NCBI RefSeq assembly: GCF_005434915.1
Contig: NZ_SKCG01000004.1
Location: forward strand, 1-64,000
DNA length: 64,000 nt
Direction: 5' to 3'
Origin: Aurantiacibacter suaedae
GTDB lineage: Bacteria > Pseudomonadota > Alphaproteobacteria > Sphingomonadales > Sphingomonadaceae
Position 1 is the first letter of the stretch. The number at the start of each line of letters is the position of its first letter. The notes under the pieces are model-generated. The model saw only the letters and a list, made by a program, of their open reading frames with translations. It was not told the origin of the DNA and did not search any database. A program made the position numbers and the translations under genes. Below, in pieces: positions 14,795-24,812 of this stretch.

Positions 14795-17047
14795 ATGCGT
14801 GACATACTGCGGAAGGACCAGGCGCGCATGGCAGGACTAGAAAGCACGCTCATCAAGGCGAACGGCGCACTGAAGCGCGGGGATGCCGACACGGCGCGCA
14901 CCCTCTATGAAGAGGCGCTGGCCCGCTATCCGCGCAACAAGCGGCTGCGCCTCGCGCTTGACCAGCTCGACACCGGCAACGATGCGCAGCTTGCGCTCGA
15001 CAAGATGGTGGCTGCCTACAAGGCGGGTGAGATGGCCGATGCGGCGCGGATCGGCGAGGCGCTGTGCCGCACCCATCCGGGCAAGCACGCCATTCACAAC
15101 CTGCGCGGCGCGGCGCTGCTGCAACTGGGCGACCTTGCCGCAGCACGCGATGCGTTCCAGTGCGCCCGCGACCTCGCCCCCGGTGACGCGGCCTGCACCA
15201 ACAACCTGGGCATCACGCTGTCGCGCATGGGCGAGAAAGAGGCAGCCGAGCAACTCTATCGCGAAGCCGTGGCGATCAATCCGGCCTATATCGACGCGCG
15301 CTACAACCTCGCGCACGTGTTGCAGGAACGCGGGCACGACGAACAGGCTGAAGCGGCTTACAACGAATGCCTCGCAATGGCGCCCGATCACGCCGATGCG
15401 CACTACAATTTCGGCAACCTGCTCGCCGCGCAGAAGCGCCACGAGGAGGCGCTTGCCCAATTCCGCGAGGCCGCCCGCGTCCGTCCCGACCACGCCGACA
15501 CGCACAATAACATGGGTGCCGAGCTACAGGCGCTGCACCAGCCCGACGAAGCTGTCGCCGCCTACGACCGCGCGCTGGCCTTGCAACCGGACGATACGAA
15601 GGTGCTGCTCAACCGGGGCAAGGCGCAGGTGTCGACCGGCGCGCTGCCCGATGCCATCAGCAGCTTCCGCACGGTGCTGCGGCACGAACCGCTGAACGCC
15701 GAGGCTCACCTTCACGCGCTGTTCCAGGAAGCGCACATCTGCGACTGGCACGGCCGCGGCGAATTCGACCATCTGCCACCTTCGCAGCTAGGCTCGCTGC
15801 AACCCTTCGCCGCCTTTCCCTTTGCCGACGATCCAGCGCGCCAGCTCGCCCATGCCAAGGCTCACGCGGCCAAGGTGTTCCCGGTAGTGACGGCCACTGC
15901 GCCCACCCCTGCCCCATCGAGCGATGGCCGCATCCGCATCGGCTATTTCTCCGCCGACTTCCACGATCACGCCACCATGTACCTGATGGCGGGGCTGCTT
16001 CGCGAGCACGACCGCAGCCGCTTCGCCATCCATGCCTACAGCTACGGCCCGCCGCGCGAAGGCGATGCCATGCGCGCCCACGCCCGCGCCCAGTGCGATA
16101 GCTTCACCGAGATCGGCAACCTTTCCGATGCGCAGGTGGCCGAGAAAGCCCGCGCCGATGAGCTCGACATCGCGGTCGACCTCAAGGGTTATACCCGCTT
16201 CACCCGTTCAGGGATGTTTGGCCACCGGCTCGCCCCGGTGCAGGTCAACTATCTGGGCTACCCCGGATCGCTCGGCCATCCGGCGATGGACTATCTGATC
16301 GCCGATCCCGTCACCACGCCCGCGGGCTACGAACAGTATTTCACCGAGAAGCTGGTGCGTTTGCCGAACTGCTACCAGCCCAACGACGACCAGCGCGCGA
16401 TCATCGCCGACATCCGTAGCCGCGCCGACCACGGACTGCCCGAGCAAGGCTTCGTGTTCTGCTCGTTCAACCACACCTACAAGATCGGACCGCAAGAGTT
16501 CGATATCTGGATGCGTCTTCTGGGCGAGATCGAGGGATCGGTCCTGTGGCTGCTGCGCTCGAACCAGTGGGCCGAGGGCAACCTTGCCCGCGAAGCGGCA
16601 GAGCGCGGGATCGATCCGGCCCGGATCGTTTTCGCACCCGATCTGCCACACAACGAACATCTCGGCCGCCTGACCCACGCCGACCTGTTTCTCGACAGCT
16701 TCGCGGTCAACGCCCACACCAGCGCCTCCGACGCGCTTTGGGCAGGGCTTCCCGTACTAACGATGGCCGGACGGCAGTTCCTCTCGCGCGTCGCCGCCAG
16801 CCTGGTGACTGCGGCGGGTGTGCCTGATCTCGCCACCAGCGACGCCGCCGAATACGAGGCGAAAGCGCTGGAACTGGCGACCGACGCCGAAGCCATGGCG
16901 CAGATCCGCCAGCAGCTGGCGGCAGGACGCACTCAGGCTCCACTATTCCGCTCGGCGCCATACGCGCGCCAGCTTGAAGCCGCCTTTGCCGGGATGCACC
17001 AACGACAAGTGGCCGGGCTCGCACCCGACCACATGACGATCGACTGA
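14795..17047 (+). CDS. TPR-containing SPINDLY/OGT-type glycosyltransferase
   Basis: Residues 1-270 form about seven tetratricopeptide repeats, for example EKEAAEQLYREAVAINPAYI and KRHEEALAQFREAARVRPDH. The rest is an O-GlcNAc-transferase-like GT41 domain with IRIGYFSADFHDHATMYLM, QVNYLGYPGSLGHPAMDYLI and the C-terminal DALWAGLPVLTMAGRQFLSR. Bacterial relatives glycosylate proteins such as flagellins or other surface proteins; no acceptor gene is visible here. The start is ATG 14795, or ATG 14828, which follows GGAAGGA at a slightly long distance and may be the true start. It is monocistronic. Confidence 0.85.
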   Translation: MRDILRKDQARMAGLESTLIKANGALKRGDADTARTLYEEALARYPRNKRLRLALDQLDTGNDAQLALDKMVAAYKAGEMADAARIGEALCRTHPGKHAIHNLRGAALLQLGDLAAARDAFQCARDLAPGDAACTNNLGITLSRMGEKEAAEQLYREAVAINPAYIDARYNLAHVLQERGHDEQAEAAYNECLAMAPDHADAHYNFGNLLAAQKRHEEALAQFREAARVRPDHADTHNNMGAELQALHQPDEAVAAYDRALALQPDDTKVLLNRGKAQVSTGALPDAISSFRTVLRHEPLNAEAHLHALFQEAHICDWHGRGEFDHLPPSQLGSLQPFAAFPFADDPARQLAHAKAHAAKVFPVVTATAPTPAPSSDGRIRIGYFSADFHDHATMYLMAGLLREHDRSRFAIHAYSYGPPREGDAMRAHARAQCDSFTEIGNLSDAQVAEKARADELDIAVDLKGYTRFTRSGMFGHRLAPVQVNYLGYPGSLGHPAMDYLIADPVTTPAGYEQYFTEKLVRLPNCYQPNDDQRAIIADIRSRADHGLPEQGFVFCSFNHTYKIGPQEFDIWMRLLGEIEGSVLWLLRSNQWAEGNLAREAAERGIDPARIVFAPDLPHNEHLGRLTHADLFLDSFAVNAHTSASDALWAGLPVLTMAGRQFLSRVAASLVTAAGVPDLATSDAAEYEAKALELATDAEAMAQIRQQLAAGRTQAPLFRSAPYARQLEAAFAGMHQRQVAGLAPDHMTID

Positions 17048-17061
17048 CTGGGCTGCCCCGC

Positions 17062-17379
17062 TTAGTCGGCCGGGGCGATCTTTACATCGGCAAGATCGAG
17101 CTTGGCCGTGAGCGGAACCTGGCAGGCAAGGCGCGAGCCCGCCTCGCGATGGTCCGAGCCGTCAAGCAGGCCGTCTTCGTCGTCCGACACCGGCGAAAGC
17201 AATGACAGAACGGCCTCATCGAGGATCACGTGGCAGGTGGCGCACGAACAATGGCCGCCGCACAGCGCGAAGCCATCGGTGAGGCCATAGTCGCGGATCG
17301 CCTCCATCAGCGTGCCGTCAGGCGTTGTCTTGACGGCGTGGGTCTTACCTTCGCGATCGGTAACGGTAAGCGTAATCAT
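17062..17379 (-). CDS. Adrenodoxin-type [2Fe-2S] ferredoxin
   Basis: The 105-residue soluble ferredoxin carries the ISC/adrenodoxin pattern C-x5-C-x2-C in CGGHCSCATC (Cys40, 46, 49), with the fourth ligand in RLACQ near residue 87. Such proteins donate electrons to cytochrome P450s, Rieske oxygenases or Fe-S assembly. The neighbouring fatty-acid-hydroxylase-type gene uses diiron chemistry and could be a client, but the genes are separated by another gene. The ATG at 17379 has AGGAGCATTGTGAG upstream. Confidence 0.88.
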   Translation of the reverse strand: MITLTVTDREGKTHAVKTTPDGTLMEAIRDYGLTDGFALCGGHCSCATCHVILDEAVLSLLSPVSDDEDGLLDGSDHREAGSRLACQVPLTAKLDLADVKIAPAD

Positions 17380-17451
17380 CTCACAATGCTCCTGCTGGCG
17401 CGGATCGCGCCGGGTCTGGTGGAATAGGAAAAACGATGTGTGGGTCTGGGC

Positions 17452-18141
17452 TCAGCTCGCCCGACCGGGCTGCGCTGCCTCTGGCGCGACCGATCTCATC
17501 TCGGCCAGCTCCAGATTGAGAGCGCGCTTAAGGGTGCGCCTGAACAGATAGGGTTCGAGGAAACGACCAAGAACATAAAGCGCAAGAAACAGGCCTGCGA
17601 GAACGTAGGAAGGCGTGGTCGGGAGCTTCTCTTTCTTTTGCTCGCCTTCTTCCTCCATGCGCTGCTTCTTCTGCTCCAGCGTTTCCGGAGCCGGGGCTCC
17701 CAGCGCCTCGTCGATCCAGTGATGCGGCGCGGGTTCCTCCTCCTCGTCGGCTTCCTCTTCGGATGCCCCCTCGGCCTTCGCCACCTCAGCCTTGCGGTCT
17801 TCCCACTGGTTGATCGCAACGGCAATCTGCGCGAACCCCACGAAAAACAGCGGAGCCAGCAATACGAGGGCCAGCGCGTTGCTCTTCACATCATAGAGAA
17901 GCTTGGTCAGCCCGCCCTGCTGTTCGACGGTCAGGGTGCCTTGCGAGAAAGTCGCCAGCCGATCCTGCGCCGCCGGGTTGCCCTTGATGTACGTCAACGT
18001 GTTATCGCCGTAGTCGCACTCGGTGGTTTCCTTGTCGACCAGTGGCCGGAGCCGCGCGAAAGTCTCTTCGGTCGTCAAGGGCGGCTCGATCGCGATTTCG
18101 CCGCGGCTGCGCCAGGCCCAGTCGATAAAAGGCAGGTTCAC
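17452..18141 (-). CDS. Hypothetical membrane protein with acidic loop
   Basis: I do not recognise the 229-residue product. It begins VNLPFIDWAWRSRGEIAIEP, has one hydrophobic helix (SNALALVLLAPLFFVGFAQIA, about residues 82-102) and a strongly acidic loop with runs of Glu and a coiled-coil stretch (ETLEQKKQRMEEEGEQKKEK). A second helix (SYVLAGLFLALYVLGRFLEP) and a basic tail follow. A single cysteine sits in TTECDYGDN. The start is GTG 18141, with GGAG nine bases upstream. It lies downstream of the hydroxylase-type gene on the same strand and may share its transcript if the intervening hairpin is leaky. Confidence 0.65.
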   Translation of the reverse strand: MNLPFIDWAWRSRGEIAIEPPLTTEETFARLRPLVDKETTECDYGDNTLTYIKGNPAAQDRLATFSQGTLTVEQQGGLTKLLYDVKSNALALVLLAPLFFVGFAQIAVAINQWEDRKAEVAKAEGASEEEADEEEEPAPHHWIDEALGAPAPETLEQKKQRMEEEGEQKKEKLPTTPSYVLAGLFLALYVLGRFLEPYLFRRTLKRALNLELAEMRSVAPEAAQPGRAS

Positions 18142-18241
18142 TGTGGCATTCTCCGGCTCTTGGCGAGCAGGCACAGGCCGACCGTCCTGCCCCGACAGGG
18201 GGCAAGGTGGTGACTGCGTGCTTGCGATGACTTGGGAAGGT

Positions 18242-18270
18242 GCCCCCGGCCCGCGTACCGGACCGGGGGC
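18242..18270 (-). terminator. Hairpin downstream of the fatty-acid-hydroxylase-type gene
   Basis: GCCCCCGG and CCGGGGGC form an 8-bp GC stem around a 13-base loop that could pair partly within itself. It starts nine bases after the stop of the upstream minus-strand gene. No T run follows, so termination may be incomplete or Rho-assisted. Confidence 0.5.
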
Positions 18271-18278
18271 GGGGTAGC

Positions 18279-19277
18279 TTATTCGGCAGGTACAGCGCTG
18301 CTGCCCTGCTTGTTCGACTTCGAGCGGAGCCACTGCCGGGCGGAATTATAACCCTCGCTAAACGGATAGTGCATGGCTTCCTTGATCGTCATCCGGCGGC
18401 CGCCTTCCATGCCCAGCTGCTCGGCTTCGCCATCGATGCAGGTGCCGAACATGCGATCGAAGATGATCCAGGTCGCGCCGTAATTGCTGCGGCTGGCCTC
18501 GTAATCCTGCGAGTGGTGCACGCTATGGTGCTCGGTGGTGTTGAAGAAGAACCTCCACCAGCGCGGCGTGTTGAAGCGCACGTTGATGTGCTGATAGGTG
18601 CCAATGGCCAGGCCAAAGGTGCCCGCCAGCAGCGCTGCACGCGGGAGAAAGTCGAAGAAGCCGCCGATACCAAGGCCGATAAGGAAAAGCTCCACCGGGT
18701 TGCCGACCGCGCCCTTATTGATGTTGAGCTGCGTGATGTAGTGGTGCGGCGCATGGGTCAGCCACAGCGGATACCAGTTGTGCATTCCGCGGTGCATCCA
18801 GTACTGGCCGAAATCGAACAGCAGCGAGATCGCCAGCGCCTGGATCAGCAGCGGCATACCCGCAAACCAGTCCAGCTTGCTCCAGTCGGCGGCGCCCTGC
18901 ACCGCCTCGATGATGACGTCATCGCCCAGATAGGCGCCCATCATGCGCACGATGGTGTAGCCCATCCCCACATAGAACAGGTCGGTCACCGCCTCTTTCC
19001 AGGTCAACATCCAGCTGCGGTGACGCGGTGCCATGAATTCCAGCGCAATCAGGAAGGCGCGGAAGGCAAGACTGATGATGATCGCCGTTTGCGCGGTGGC
19101 AATGGAGTTTGGCGCATAATACCAGAAGGCCAGCAGCGCGATGAGGCTCACGGGCTGAAAATACGTGAAGAAGGCAAGCTTCCACGGCCCGCCCTGCACC
19201 TTGGGTATGTTCTCCCAGCCCACCGTTACCGGTGCCTGGGTGCCAATCATCCTGTTTCCTACTTTAACCCCGGCCAT
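18279..19277 (-). CDS. Sterol desaturase/fatty-acid hydroxylase superfamily membrane protein
   Basis: The 332-residue integral membrane diiron oxygenase-type protein has the expected histidine boxes: HRGMH, HAPHH and HHSVHHSQ in the second half. Several helices lie between residues 30 and 215. Its N-terminal part (residues about 32-100, including LLAFWYYAPN and ALEFMAPRHRSWML) is homologous to the small membrane protein at 33349-33723. The ATG at 19277 has GGAG seven bases upstream. A dyad-plus-promoter element lies 96 bases upstream and matches those of the guanidine regulon. The substrate is unknown. Confidence 0.85.
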   Translation of the reverse strand: MAGVKVGNRMIGTQAPVTVGWENIPKVQGGPWKLAFFTYFQPVSLIALLAFWYYAPNSIATAQTAIIISLAFRAFLIALEFMAPRHRSWMLTWKEAVTDLFYVGMGYTIVRMMGAYLGDDVIIEAVQGAADWSKLDWFAGMPLLIQALAISLLFDFGQYWMHRGMHNWYPLWLTHAPHHYITQLNINKGAVGNPVELFLIGLGIGGFFDFLPRAALLAGTFGLAIGTYQHINVRFNTPRWWRFFFNTTEHHSVHHSQDYEASRSNYGATWIIFDRMFGTCIDGEAEQLGMEGGRRMTIKEAMHYPFSEGYNSARQWLRSKSNKQGSSAVPAE

Positions 19278-19373
19278 GCCTATTCTCCATTGGCCGGGCC
19301 TTGCGGCCCGGGCGATTGCAGAATCTCTCCCGGCGAACGTTATGCTCTAATGGCTTGAGAGAGAGGCTATAGG

Positions 19374-19399
19374 TATTAAAGATCAGGTCAAGCGTAATA
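19374..19399 (-). promoter_or_regulatory. NikR-like operator/promoter element, copy 3 (toward the hydroxylase-type gene)
   Basis: Read on the minus strand, it is TATTAC, 14 bases, TTAATA. TTGAC starts two bases after the left arm, and TATAGCC starts two bases after the right arm (19371-19365). The plus-strand element at 33224-33249 has the same parts at the same spacings, including TTGACC-N14-TATAGCC. It lies between the allophanate hydrolase stop and the hydroxylase-type gene, 96 bases from its ATG. Repression by the NikR-like protein is inferred. Confidence 0.7.
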
Positions 19400-19446
19400 A
19401 CGAAAGAAAATTGACTTTCTGTGATTCAAGCCAAAGCGATCACGGC

Positions 19447-21213
19447 TTAACCGCGTGTGATATAAGCACGCCAGCCGCCTAAAGCCGTGATATCCTCCGC
19501 TCCATCAGTGGCGCGCGGCTCGGCAACGAATCCCTTCACGCTGGTACCGTCGGCAAGCGTCACGGTGCCGATTGCGAGAGGCGCGGGCACTTCGGCGGTG
19601 AAGCTGCCGAAGGCGGCGACATCCAGCTCGTAAACCTCGACCGCGATGGCCGCGCCGTCCCCGCTGTAGACCAGCGCGGGCTTTGGCGGGACCGAATCGG
19701 CCATAGCATAAAGGCGATAGCTGGGCGCGGTTTCGGTGGCGCAGACGAATGTCGCCTCACGCGAGGTAAGCTGCCAGTGCAGCGGCATGTCCTTGAGGTG
19801 CGCGCCGACGACGGCCAGTTTCACGGTTTCCATCTTTCCCTCCATGTCGAGCGGCGGCGGAGCAGGCAGCTCCGCTCCGGCGAGATAGGTCTTTCCGGCC
19901 TCGACCAGCGCCAGGTCGCTGCCAGCCGGGCCGATCAGCGTAATGCCGAAGCCGGTGCCATTGGCACGCTGGCCAGCCGGCAGCGCGAGCGCCGCCATGT
20001 CGAGCACGTTCACGAAATTGGTGTAAGCTCCGAGGTTCGAGTTGAGCGCGATTGGCGCGGCGGCAAGCTCGCTCACGCGGTAGGTGGTGCCAGTGGTGGG
20101 GAAGGCGAGCATCCCGATGTCTTGCCACATTTGCTCGGCCTGCCGTTGCAGCGCGGCGAGGCGATACATGCCGTTGAACAGCGCCACCGCCGAAATGTCC
20201 TCCCCCGGCGCGACCACGGTGCGCACGGTGGGGTCGATGGCCACGGGGTTGCTTTTGAGCAGGCTTTCGATGGCGGCGGTGCGCTCGGCCACCCATGGGC
20301 CGGAATAGAGCAAGGCCGCCGCTTCGGAGAGGAAGGCGGTGTCGATTTCGACCACATCGCCCCGCCCCGCCAGCCGCTCCAGCGCCTTGTCGTAGAGATA
20401 TTCCGAGCGGGCATCTCCGAAGAACTGGCGCTGGTGGCGCATGGGCACCCCGATGCGCGTCGAGGGGAGCGTCCGGTCCACCAGTGGCTTCGAATAGGCG
20501 TCGCCCGGATCGAACCCGGCGATCACCTGATCGACCAGCGCGGCATCATCGAGCCTGTCGGTAAACACCGAGATACAATCAAGTGTGCGGCAGGCTGGGA
20601 CCAAGCCTTGCGTGCTCCAGCGCCCCTTGCTCGGCTTCAAGCCGACCAAGTGATTGAACGCGGCAGGCACCCGGCCCGAACCCGCTGTATCGGTGCCGAG
20701 GGCAAAGGCCACCAGCCCCGCCGCAACGGCCACCGCCGAACCCGAGCTCGACCCGCCGCTCACGTAAGCGAGGTTCGAGGTGTTGCGCGGAATGCCATAG
20801 GGGCTGCGCGTGCCGACAAGCCCGGTGGCGAACTGGTCGAGATTGGTCTTGCCGATACAGATCGCACCCGCCGACAGCAGCTTGCGCACCACCGTTGCCG
20901 AATCGTCAGGTTCGTAGGCGAAGTCCGGGCAGGCGGCGGTGGTCATGAAACCAAGGACGTCGATGTTGTCCTTCACCGCGAAAGGCACCCCCGCCAGCGG
21001 CAGGTTCTGGCCTGCCGCAATCCGCGCATCGACCGCCTGCGCCGCCGCCAGCAAGGCCGAAGGCTCGGCGCGGCTGATCCACGCTTGCGGCTGGACCTTG
21101 TCATAGATCGCGAGCCGTTCCAGCACATCGGCGATCACGTCCTGCGCGGAGGTTTTCCCGGCGTTGACGGCAGCGGCTATGCCCCCCGCGCTCTGGCGTT
21201 CTAGCGTTCTCAT
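19447..21213 (-). CDS. atzF: Allophanate hydrolase
   Basis: The enzyme hydrolyses allophanate to two CO2 and two NH3, the last step of urea- or guanidine-carboxylase pathways. Residues 1-450 are an amidase-signature domain with the Ser-Ser-Lys triad in AVKDNIDV, SGGSSSGSA and DTAGSGRVPA. The rest is the C-terminal domain typical of AtzF/DUR1. Its 588 residues are normal. The ATG at 21213 overlaps the carboxylase stop (ATGA). It is the distal gene of the operon. Confidence 0.92.
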   Translation of the reverse strand: MRTLERQSAGGIAAAVNAGKTSAQDVIADVLERLAIYDKVQPQAWISRAEPSALLAAAQAVDARIAAGQNLPLAGVPFAVKDNIDVLGFMTTAACPDFAYEPDDSATVVRKLLSAGAICIGKTNLDQFATGLVGTRSPYGIPRNTSNLAYVSGGSSSGSAVAVAAGLVAFALGTDTAGSGRVPAAFNHLVGLKPSKGRWSTQGLVPACRTLDCISVFTDRLDDAALVDQVIAGFDPGDAYSKPLVDRTLPSTRIGVPMRHQRQFFGDARSEYLYDKALERLAGRGDVVEIDTAFLSEAAALLYSGPWVAERTAAIESLLKSNPVAIDPTVRTVVAPGEDISAVALFNGMYRLAALQRQAEQMWQDIGMLAFPTTGTTYRVSELAAAPIALNSNLGAYTNFVNVLDMAALALPAGQRANGTGFGITLIGPAGSDLALVEAGKTYLAGAELPAPPPLDMEGKMETVKLAVVGAHLKDMPLHWQLTSREATFVCATETAPSYRLYAMADSVPPKPALVYSGDGAAIAVEVYELDVAAFGSFTAEVPAPLAIGTVTLADGTSVKGFVAEPRATDGAEDITALGGWRAYITRG

Positions 21214-24200
21214 GCCTCCGCCTCCAGCGCCAGCAACGGCGCGCCGGGAGTGATATTCTGCGCCTCCTCGATGTAAAGCGCGGAGATCGTGCCCGCAGCG
21301 GGACTTTCGAGCGGGCATTCCATTTTCATCGCCTCGATCACAGCGATGGTCTGCCCCTCTTCGACCGTGTCGCCCTGCTTGACCAGCAGCTTCCACACGT
21401 TGCCGCCAAACGGGGCCTCGACCACCTCGGAGCCCTCGGGCACTTCGACAGCGGGTTCGTCCAGAACCGCGCCCTCTGCATCCTCGACCAGCTCGGACAC
21501 GCGGGCGAATTCGCCGTTGCGCTCCCACTCGGCGCGTTCGGCGTCGAAGGCGGCCTGGCGGTGCTCCTGGAAGGCCTCGATGGATTCGGCGTTATCGGCG
21601 AGGAACTGGCGGTAGTCGGCCAGCCTGAACTCCGACTGCTCGACCTCGATGCTGCGCCGTCCGGCGGGGAAATCGCGCCGCCATTCCTCCAGCTCCTCGG
21701 CGCTGACTTCGTAGAATCGGATCTGGTCGAAGAAGCGCAGCAGCCACGGCTTGCCGTCGACGAAGGCGTCGGTCTGGCGATAGGTGTTCCACACCTGAAT
21801 GGTGCGCCCGAAAAGCTGATAGCCGCCCGGCCCCTCCATCCCATAGATGCACATATAGGCCCCGCCGATGCCGACTACGTTGGGCGGGGTCCAGGTGCGC
21901 GCGGGGTTGTACTTGGTCGTCACCAGCCGGTGGCGTGGATCGACCGGCGTGGCGACCGGCGCGCCGAGGTACACATCGCCCAGCCCCATCACCAAATAGC
22001 TAGCGTCGAAGACGATGGAGCGCACCGCGTCTTCGTCCTCCAGCCCGTTGATGCGGCGGATGAACTCGATGTTGTCGGGGCACCACGGCGCATCCTTGCG
22101 CACGGCAGCGATATACTTCTCGATGGTTTCGAGCGTCGCCGGATCGCGCCAGCTCAGCGGCAAGTGGACGATCCGGGAGGGGATGGTGAAATCGTCGAGC
22201 TCGCCCAGCTCCTCTTCCGCCGCCATCAGCGCCGCAAGCGCGGCGGCCTGATCGAGCTGCTTGCCATCGAAGTGCAGCTGCAACGAGCGGATACCGGGCA
22301 CGATGTCGATCACGCCTGCCAGCCCCTTGGCCTCCAGCACCGTCATCAGCGCGTGAACGCGGATGCGCAGCTCCAGATCGAGCACGATAGGGCCGTACTC
22401 CACGAGGATATTGCGGTCGCCCTGCTGGCGGTAGACGGTGCGCGGACGGTGCCCGCTGGCCTCGGTCTCGGCCAGCACCGGCGAAAGGTCGGCCACGGCC
22501 TTGCCGCCCTCACCCACCTCGGGCTTGCCGAAGCTCAGTGACGCACGGTTGGCTGCCTCCGCCGTGGCGATATCGACCGGCACGAAGCGCAGGCGGTTGC
22601 CCGGCGCGAGCTGGCCAATTTTCCACCGGTCCGCCGCGATCACCACGAAGGGGCAGACGAACCCGCCCAGCGAGGGGCCGTCCGGGCCGAGGATGATCGG
22701 CATATCGCCGGTGAAGTCGACCGCACCGATGGCATAGGGGTTGTCGTGAATGTTGGAGGGGTGGAGGCCCGCCTCACCGCCGTCCTTGCGCGCCCATTCG
22801 GGCTTGGGGCCGACCAGCCGCACGCCGGTGCGGTTGGAGTTATAGTGCACCTTCCACTCAGCCTCGACCACGCTGGCGATGTCGCTCTCGGTAAAGAAAT
22901 CGGGCGCGCCGTGGGGGCCGTACATCACGCGGATTTCCCAGCGCTGGCCATAGTCCTCCTGCGCGCCTACGCCCTCGGCCAGCGCCTGATCGACCGGCGC
23001 ATCGCCAAGGTGCAGCGTGTCGCCTGCGAGCAAACGGCGCGCGGCATGGCCGCCGAACTGGCCCAGTTCGAAGGTCGCGTGGCTATCGAGATAGGGCGCG
23101 ATATCGAGCCCGCCCGCAAACAGGATATAGCCGCGCATCCCGCCGCCGCTCACGCGGCCAAGCGCCAGCGTCTGCCCCTCGGCAACGTCGAAGGGCACGC
23201 CGCGCGTCACCGGCTCGCCATCAAGCTTGGCGCCGAAATCGGCTCCGGTCAGGCACAGCGTTGCGGGGGAGTTGAACTGAAGGGTCGGGCCGGTGAAGGT
23301 GACTTCGAGCCCTGCCGTGCCCTCGGGATTGCCCAGCGCCAGATTGCCCATGCGGAACGAGTTATCGTCCATCGGCCCTGACGGCGGCACCCCGATCGAC
23401 CACAGCCCCTCGCGGCCGGGCCAGTCCTGCACGGTGGTCGCCGTGCCGCCCGACACCACGCGGACCGAACGCGGGCGATATCCCACGGTGTCGAGCATCC
23501 GGGTGTAGACCTGACCGCTTGCGAAGCGCTCGTCGCGGACCACTTCGCCCAGCCAGCGCAGGTTGGTCTCGATGCCGTCGATCCGGCTTTCGCCCAGCGC
23601 GCTTTGCATGGCCGCGATGGCCGCCTCGCGGCTTTCGGCATGGGTGATAAGCTTGGCGATCATCGGATCGTACCAGGCGCTGACCGTGCTGCCCGCCTCG
23701 CACCAGGTGTCCGCGCGGATGTTCGCCGGGAATTGCAGCGCGGTGAGCGTGCCGGTGGTCGGGCGATAGTCGAGCGCCGGGTCTTCGGCATAGACGCGCA
23801 CCTGCACCGCGTGGCCGTTGGGCTCGGGCGCGGGGCCGTCGAGGAAGGCATAGTCGCCCATCCCGCCGCGCAGCATCCATTCGACGAGGTCGATCCCCAT
23901 CACCTCTTCGGTGACGCCGTGTTCGACCTGCAGCCGGGTGTTCATTTCGAGGAAGTAGAATTCCTCACGCTCGGCATCGTAGAGGAACTCCACGGTCCCC
24001 GCCGAGCGATAGCTGGCCGCCTCGGCCAGCCGCACCGCCGCCGCGAGCAGGCTCTCGCGCACTGCTTGCGGCAGAAGCGGCGCAGGCGCTTCCTCGACCA
24101 CCTTCTGGTTGCGCCGTTGCAGCGAGCAATCGCGCTCGCCCAGCGCCATGACGCGGCCTTCGCCGTCGCCAAAAATCTGCACCTCGATGTGGCGCGCCTT

Positions 24201-24812
24201 GGCGATGTAGCGTTCGAGGAACACCCCCGCATCGCCAAAGCTGGCCCCGCCCTGCCGCGCGACCCCGGCAAAACCCTCGCGGACCTCGGCCTCGCTCTGG
24301 CAGATGCGCATGCCGATGCCGCCGCCGCCAGCGGTCGCCTTGAGGATGACCGGATAGCCGATGGCATTGGCCGCCGCCGCCGCCTCATCTTCGTCGGTGA
24401 GGAGGTTGGTGCCGGGCGCGAGCGGGATCGCGTGTTCTTCCGCCAAGGCGCGCGCGCTGTGCTTGAGGCCGAACACGCGGATATGCTCGGGGCGCGGGCC
24501 GACGAAGGCGATGCCTGCCGCTTCGCAGGCCTCGGCGAATTCGGCATTTTCGGCAAGGAACCCGTAGCCCGGATGGATCATCGTCGCGCCGGTTTCCTTG
24601 GCGGCGGCGAGGATCGCGGGCACGTTGAGATAGCTTTCCGCCGCCGCTGCCGGGCCGATGCACACGGCGGCATCGGCCTGCGCCACGTGAAGCGATTCCT
24701 CGTCGGCCTCGGAATAGACCGCGACCGAGCGCAGCCCCATCTGGCGGACCGTGCGGATGATGCGGGTGGCGATCGCTCCACGGTTGGCGATCAGAACCGT
24801 ACCCTTGCTCAT
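21210..24812 (-). CDS. Biotin-dependent guanidine/urea carboxylase
   Basis: The 1200-residue multidomain protein starts VLIANRGAIATRIIRTVRQM, the biotin-carboxylase fold, with ATP-grasp motifs ATAGGGGIGM and FFLEMNTRLQVEHGVTE. KipA/KipI-like carboxyltransferase domains follow in the middle, with a C-terminal biotinyl domain whose VIEAMKMECPL lysine is biotinylated. Relatives are annotated urea carboxylase, but those encoded with a DUF1989 pair are reported to carboxylate guanidine. Given its neighbours, I favour guanidine as substrate. Both its ends overlap neighbouring genes by four bases. Confidence 0.88.
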   Translation of the reverse strand: MSKGTVLIANRGAIATRIIRTVRQMGLRSVAVYSEADEESLHVAQADAAVCIGPAAAAESYLNVPAILAAAKETGATMIHPGYGFLAENAEFAEACEAAGIAFVGPRPEHIRVFGLKHSARALAEEHAIPLAPGTNLLTDEDEAAAAANAIGYPVILKATAGGGGIGMRICQSEAEVREGFAGVARQGGASFGDAGVFLERYIAKARHIEVQIFGDGEGRVMALGERDCSLQRRNQKVVEEAPAPLLPQAVRESLLAAAVRLAEAASYRSAGTVEFLYDAEREEFYFLEMNTRLQVEHGVTEEVMGIDLVEWMLRGGMGDYAFLDGPAPEPNGHAVQVRVYAEDPALDYRPTTGTLTALQFPANIRADTWCEAGSTVSAWYDPMIAKLITHAESREAAIAAMQSALGESRIDGIETNLRWLGEVVRDERFASGQVYTRMLDTVGYRPRSVRVVSGGTATTVQDWPGREGLWSIGVPPSGPMDDNSFRMGNLALGNPEGTAGLEVTFTGPTLQFNSPATLCLTGADFGAKLDGEPVTRGVPFDVAEGQTLALGRVSGGGMRGYILFAGGLDIAPYLDSHATFELGQFGGHAARRLLAGDTLHLGDAPVDQALAEGVGAQEDYGQRWEIRVMYGPHGAPDFFTESDIASVVEAEWKVHYNSNRTGVRLVGPKPEWARKDGGEAGLHPSNIHDNPYAIGAVDFTGDMPIILGPDGPSLGGFVCPFVVIAADRWKIGQLAPGNRLRFVPVDIATAEAANRASLSFGKPEVGEGGKAVADLSPVLAETEASGHRPRTVYRQQGDRNILVEYGPIVLDLELRIRVHALMTVLEAKGLAGVIDIVPGIRSLQLHFDGKQLDQAAALAALMAAEEELGELDDFTIPSRIVHLPLSWRDPATLETIEKYIAAVRKDAPWCPDNIEFIRRINGLEDEDAVRSIVFDASYLVMGLGDVYLGAPVATPVDPRHRLVTTKYNPARTWTPPNVVGIGGAYMCIYGMEGPGGYQLFGRTIQVWNTYRQTDAFVDGKPWLLRFFDQIRFYEVSAEELEEWRRDFPAGRRSIEVEQSEFRLADYRQFLADNAESIEAFQEHRQAAFDAERAEWERNGEFARVSELVEDAEGAVLDEPAVEVPEGSEVVEAPFGGNVWKLLVKQGDTVEEGQTIAVIEAMKMECPLESPAAGTISALYIEEAQNITPGAPLLALEAEA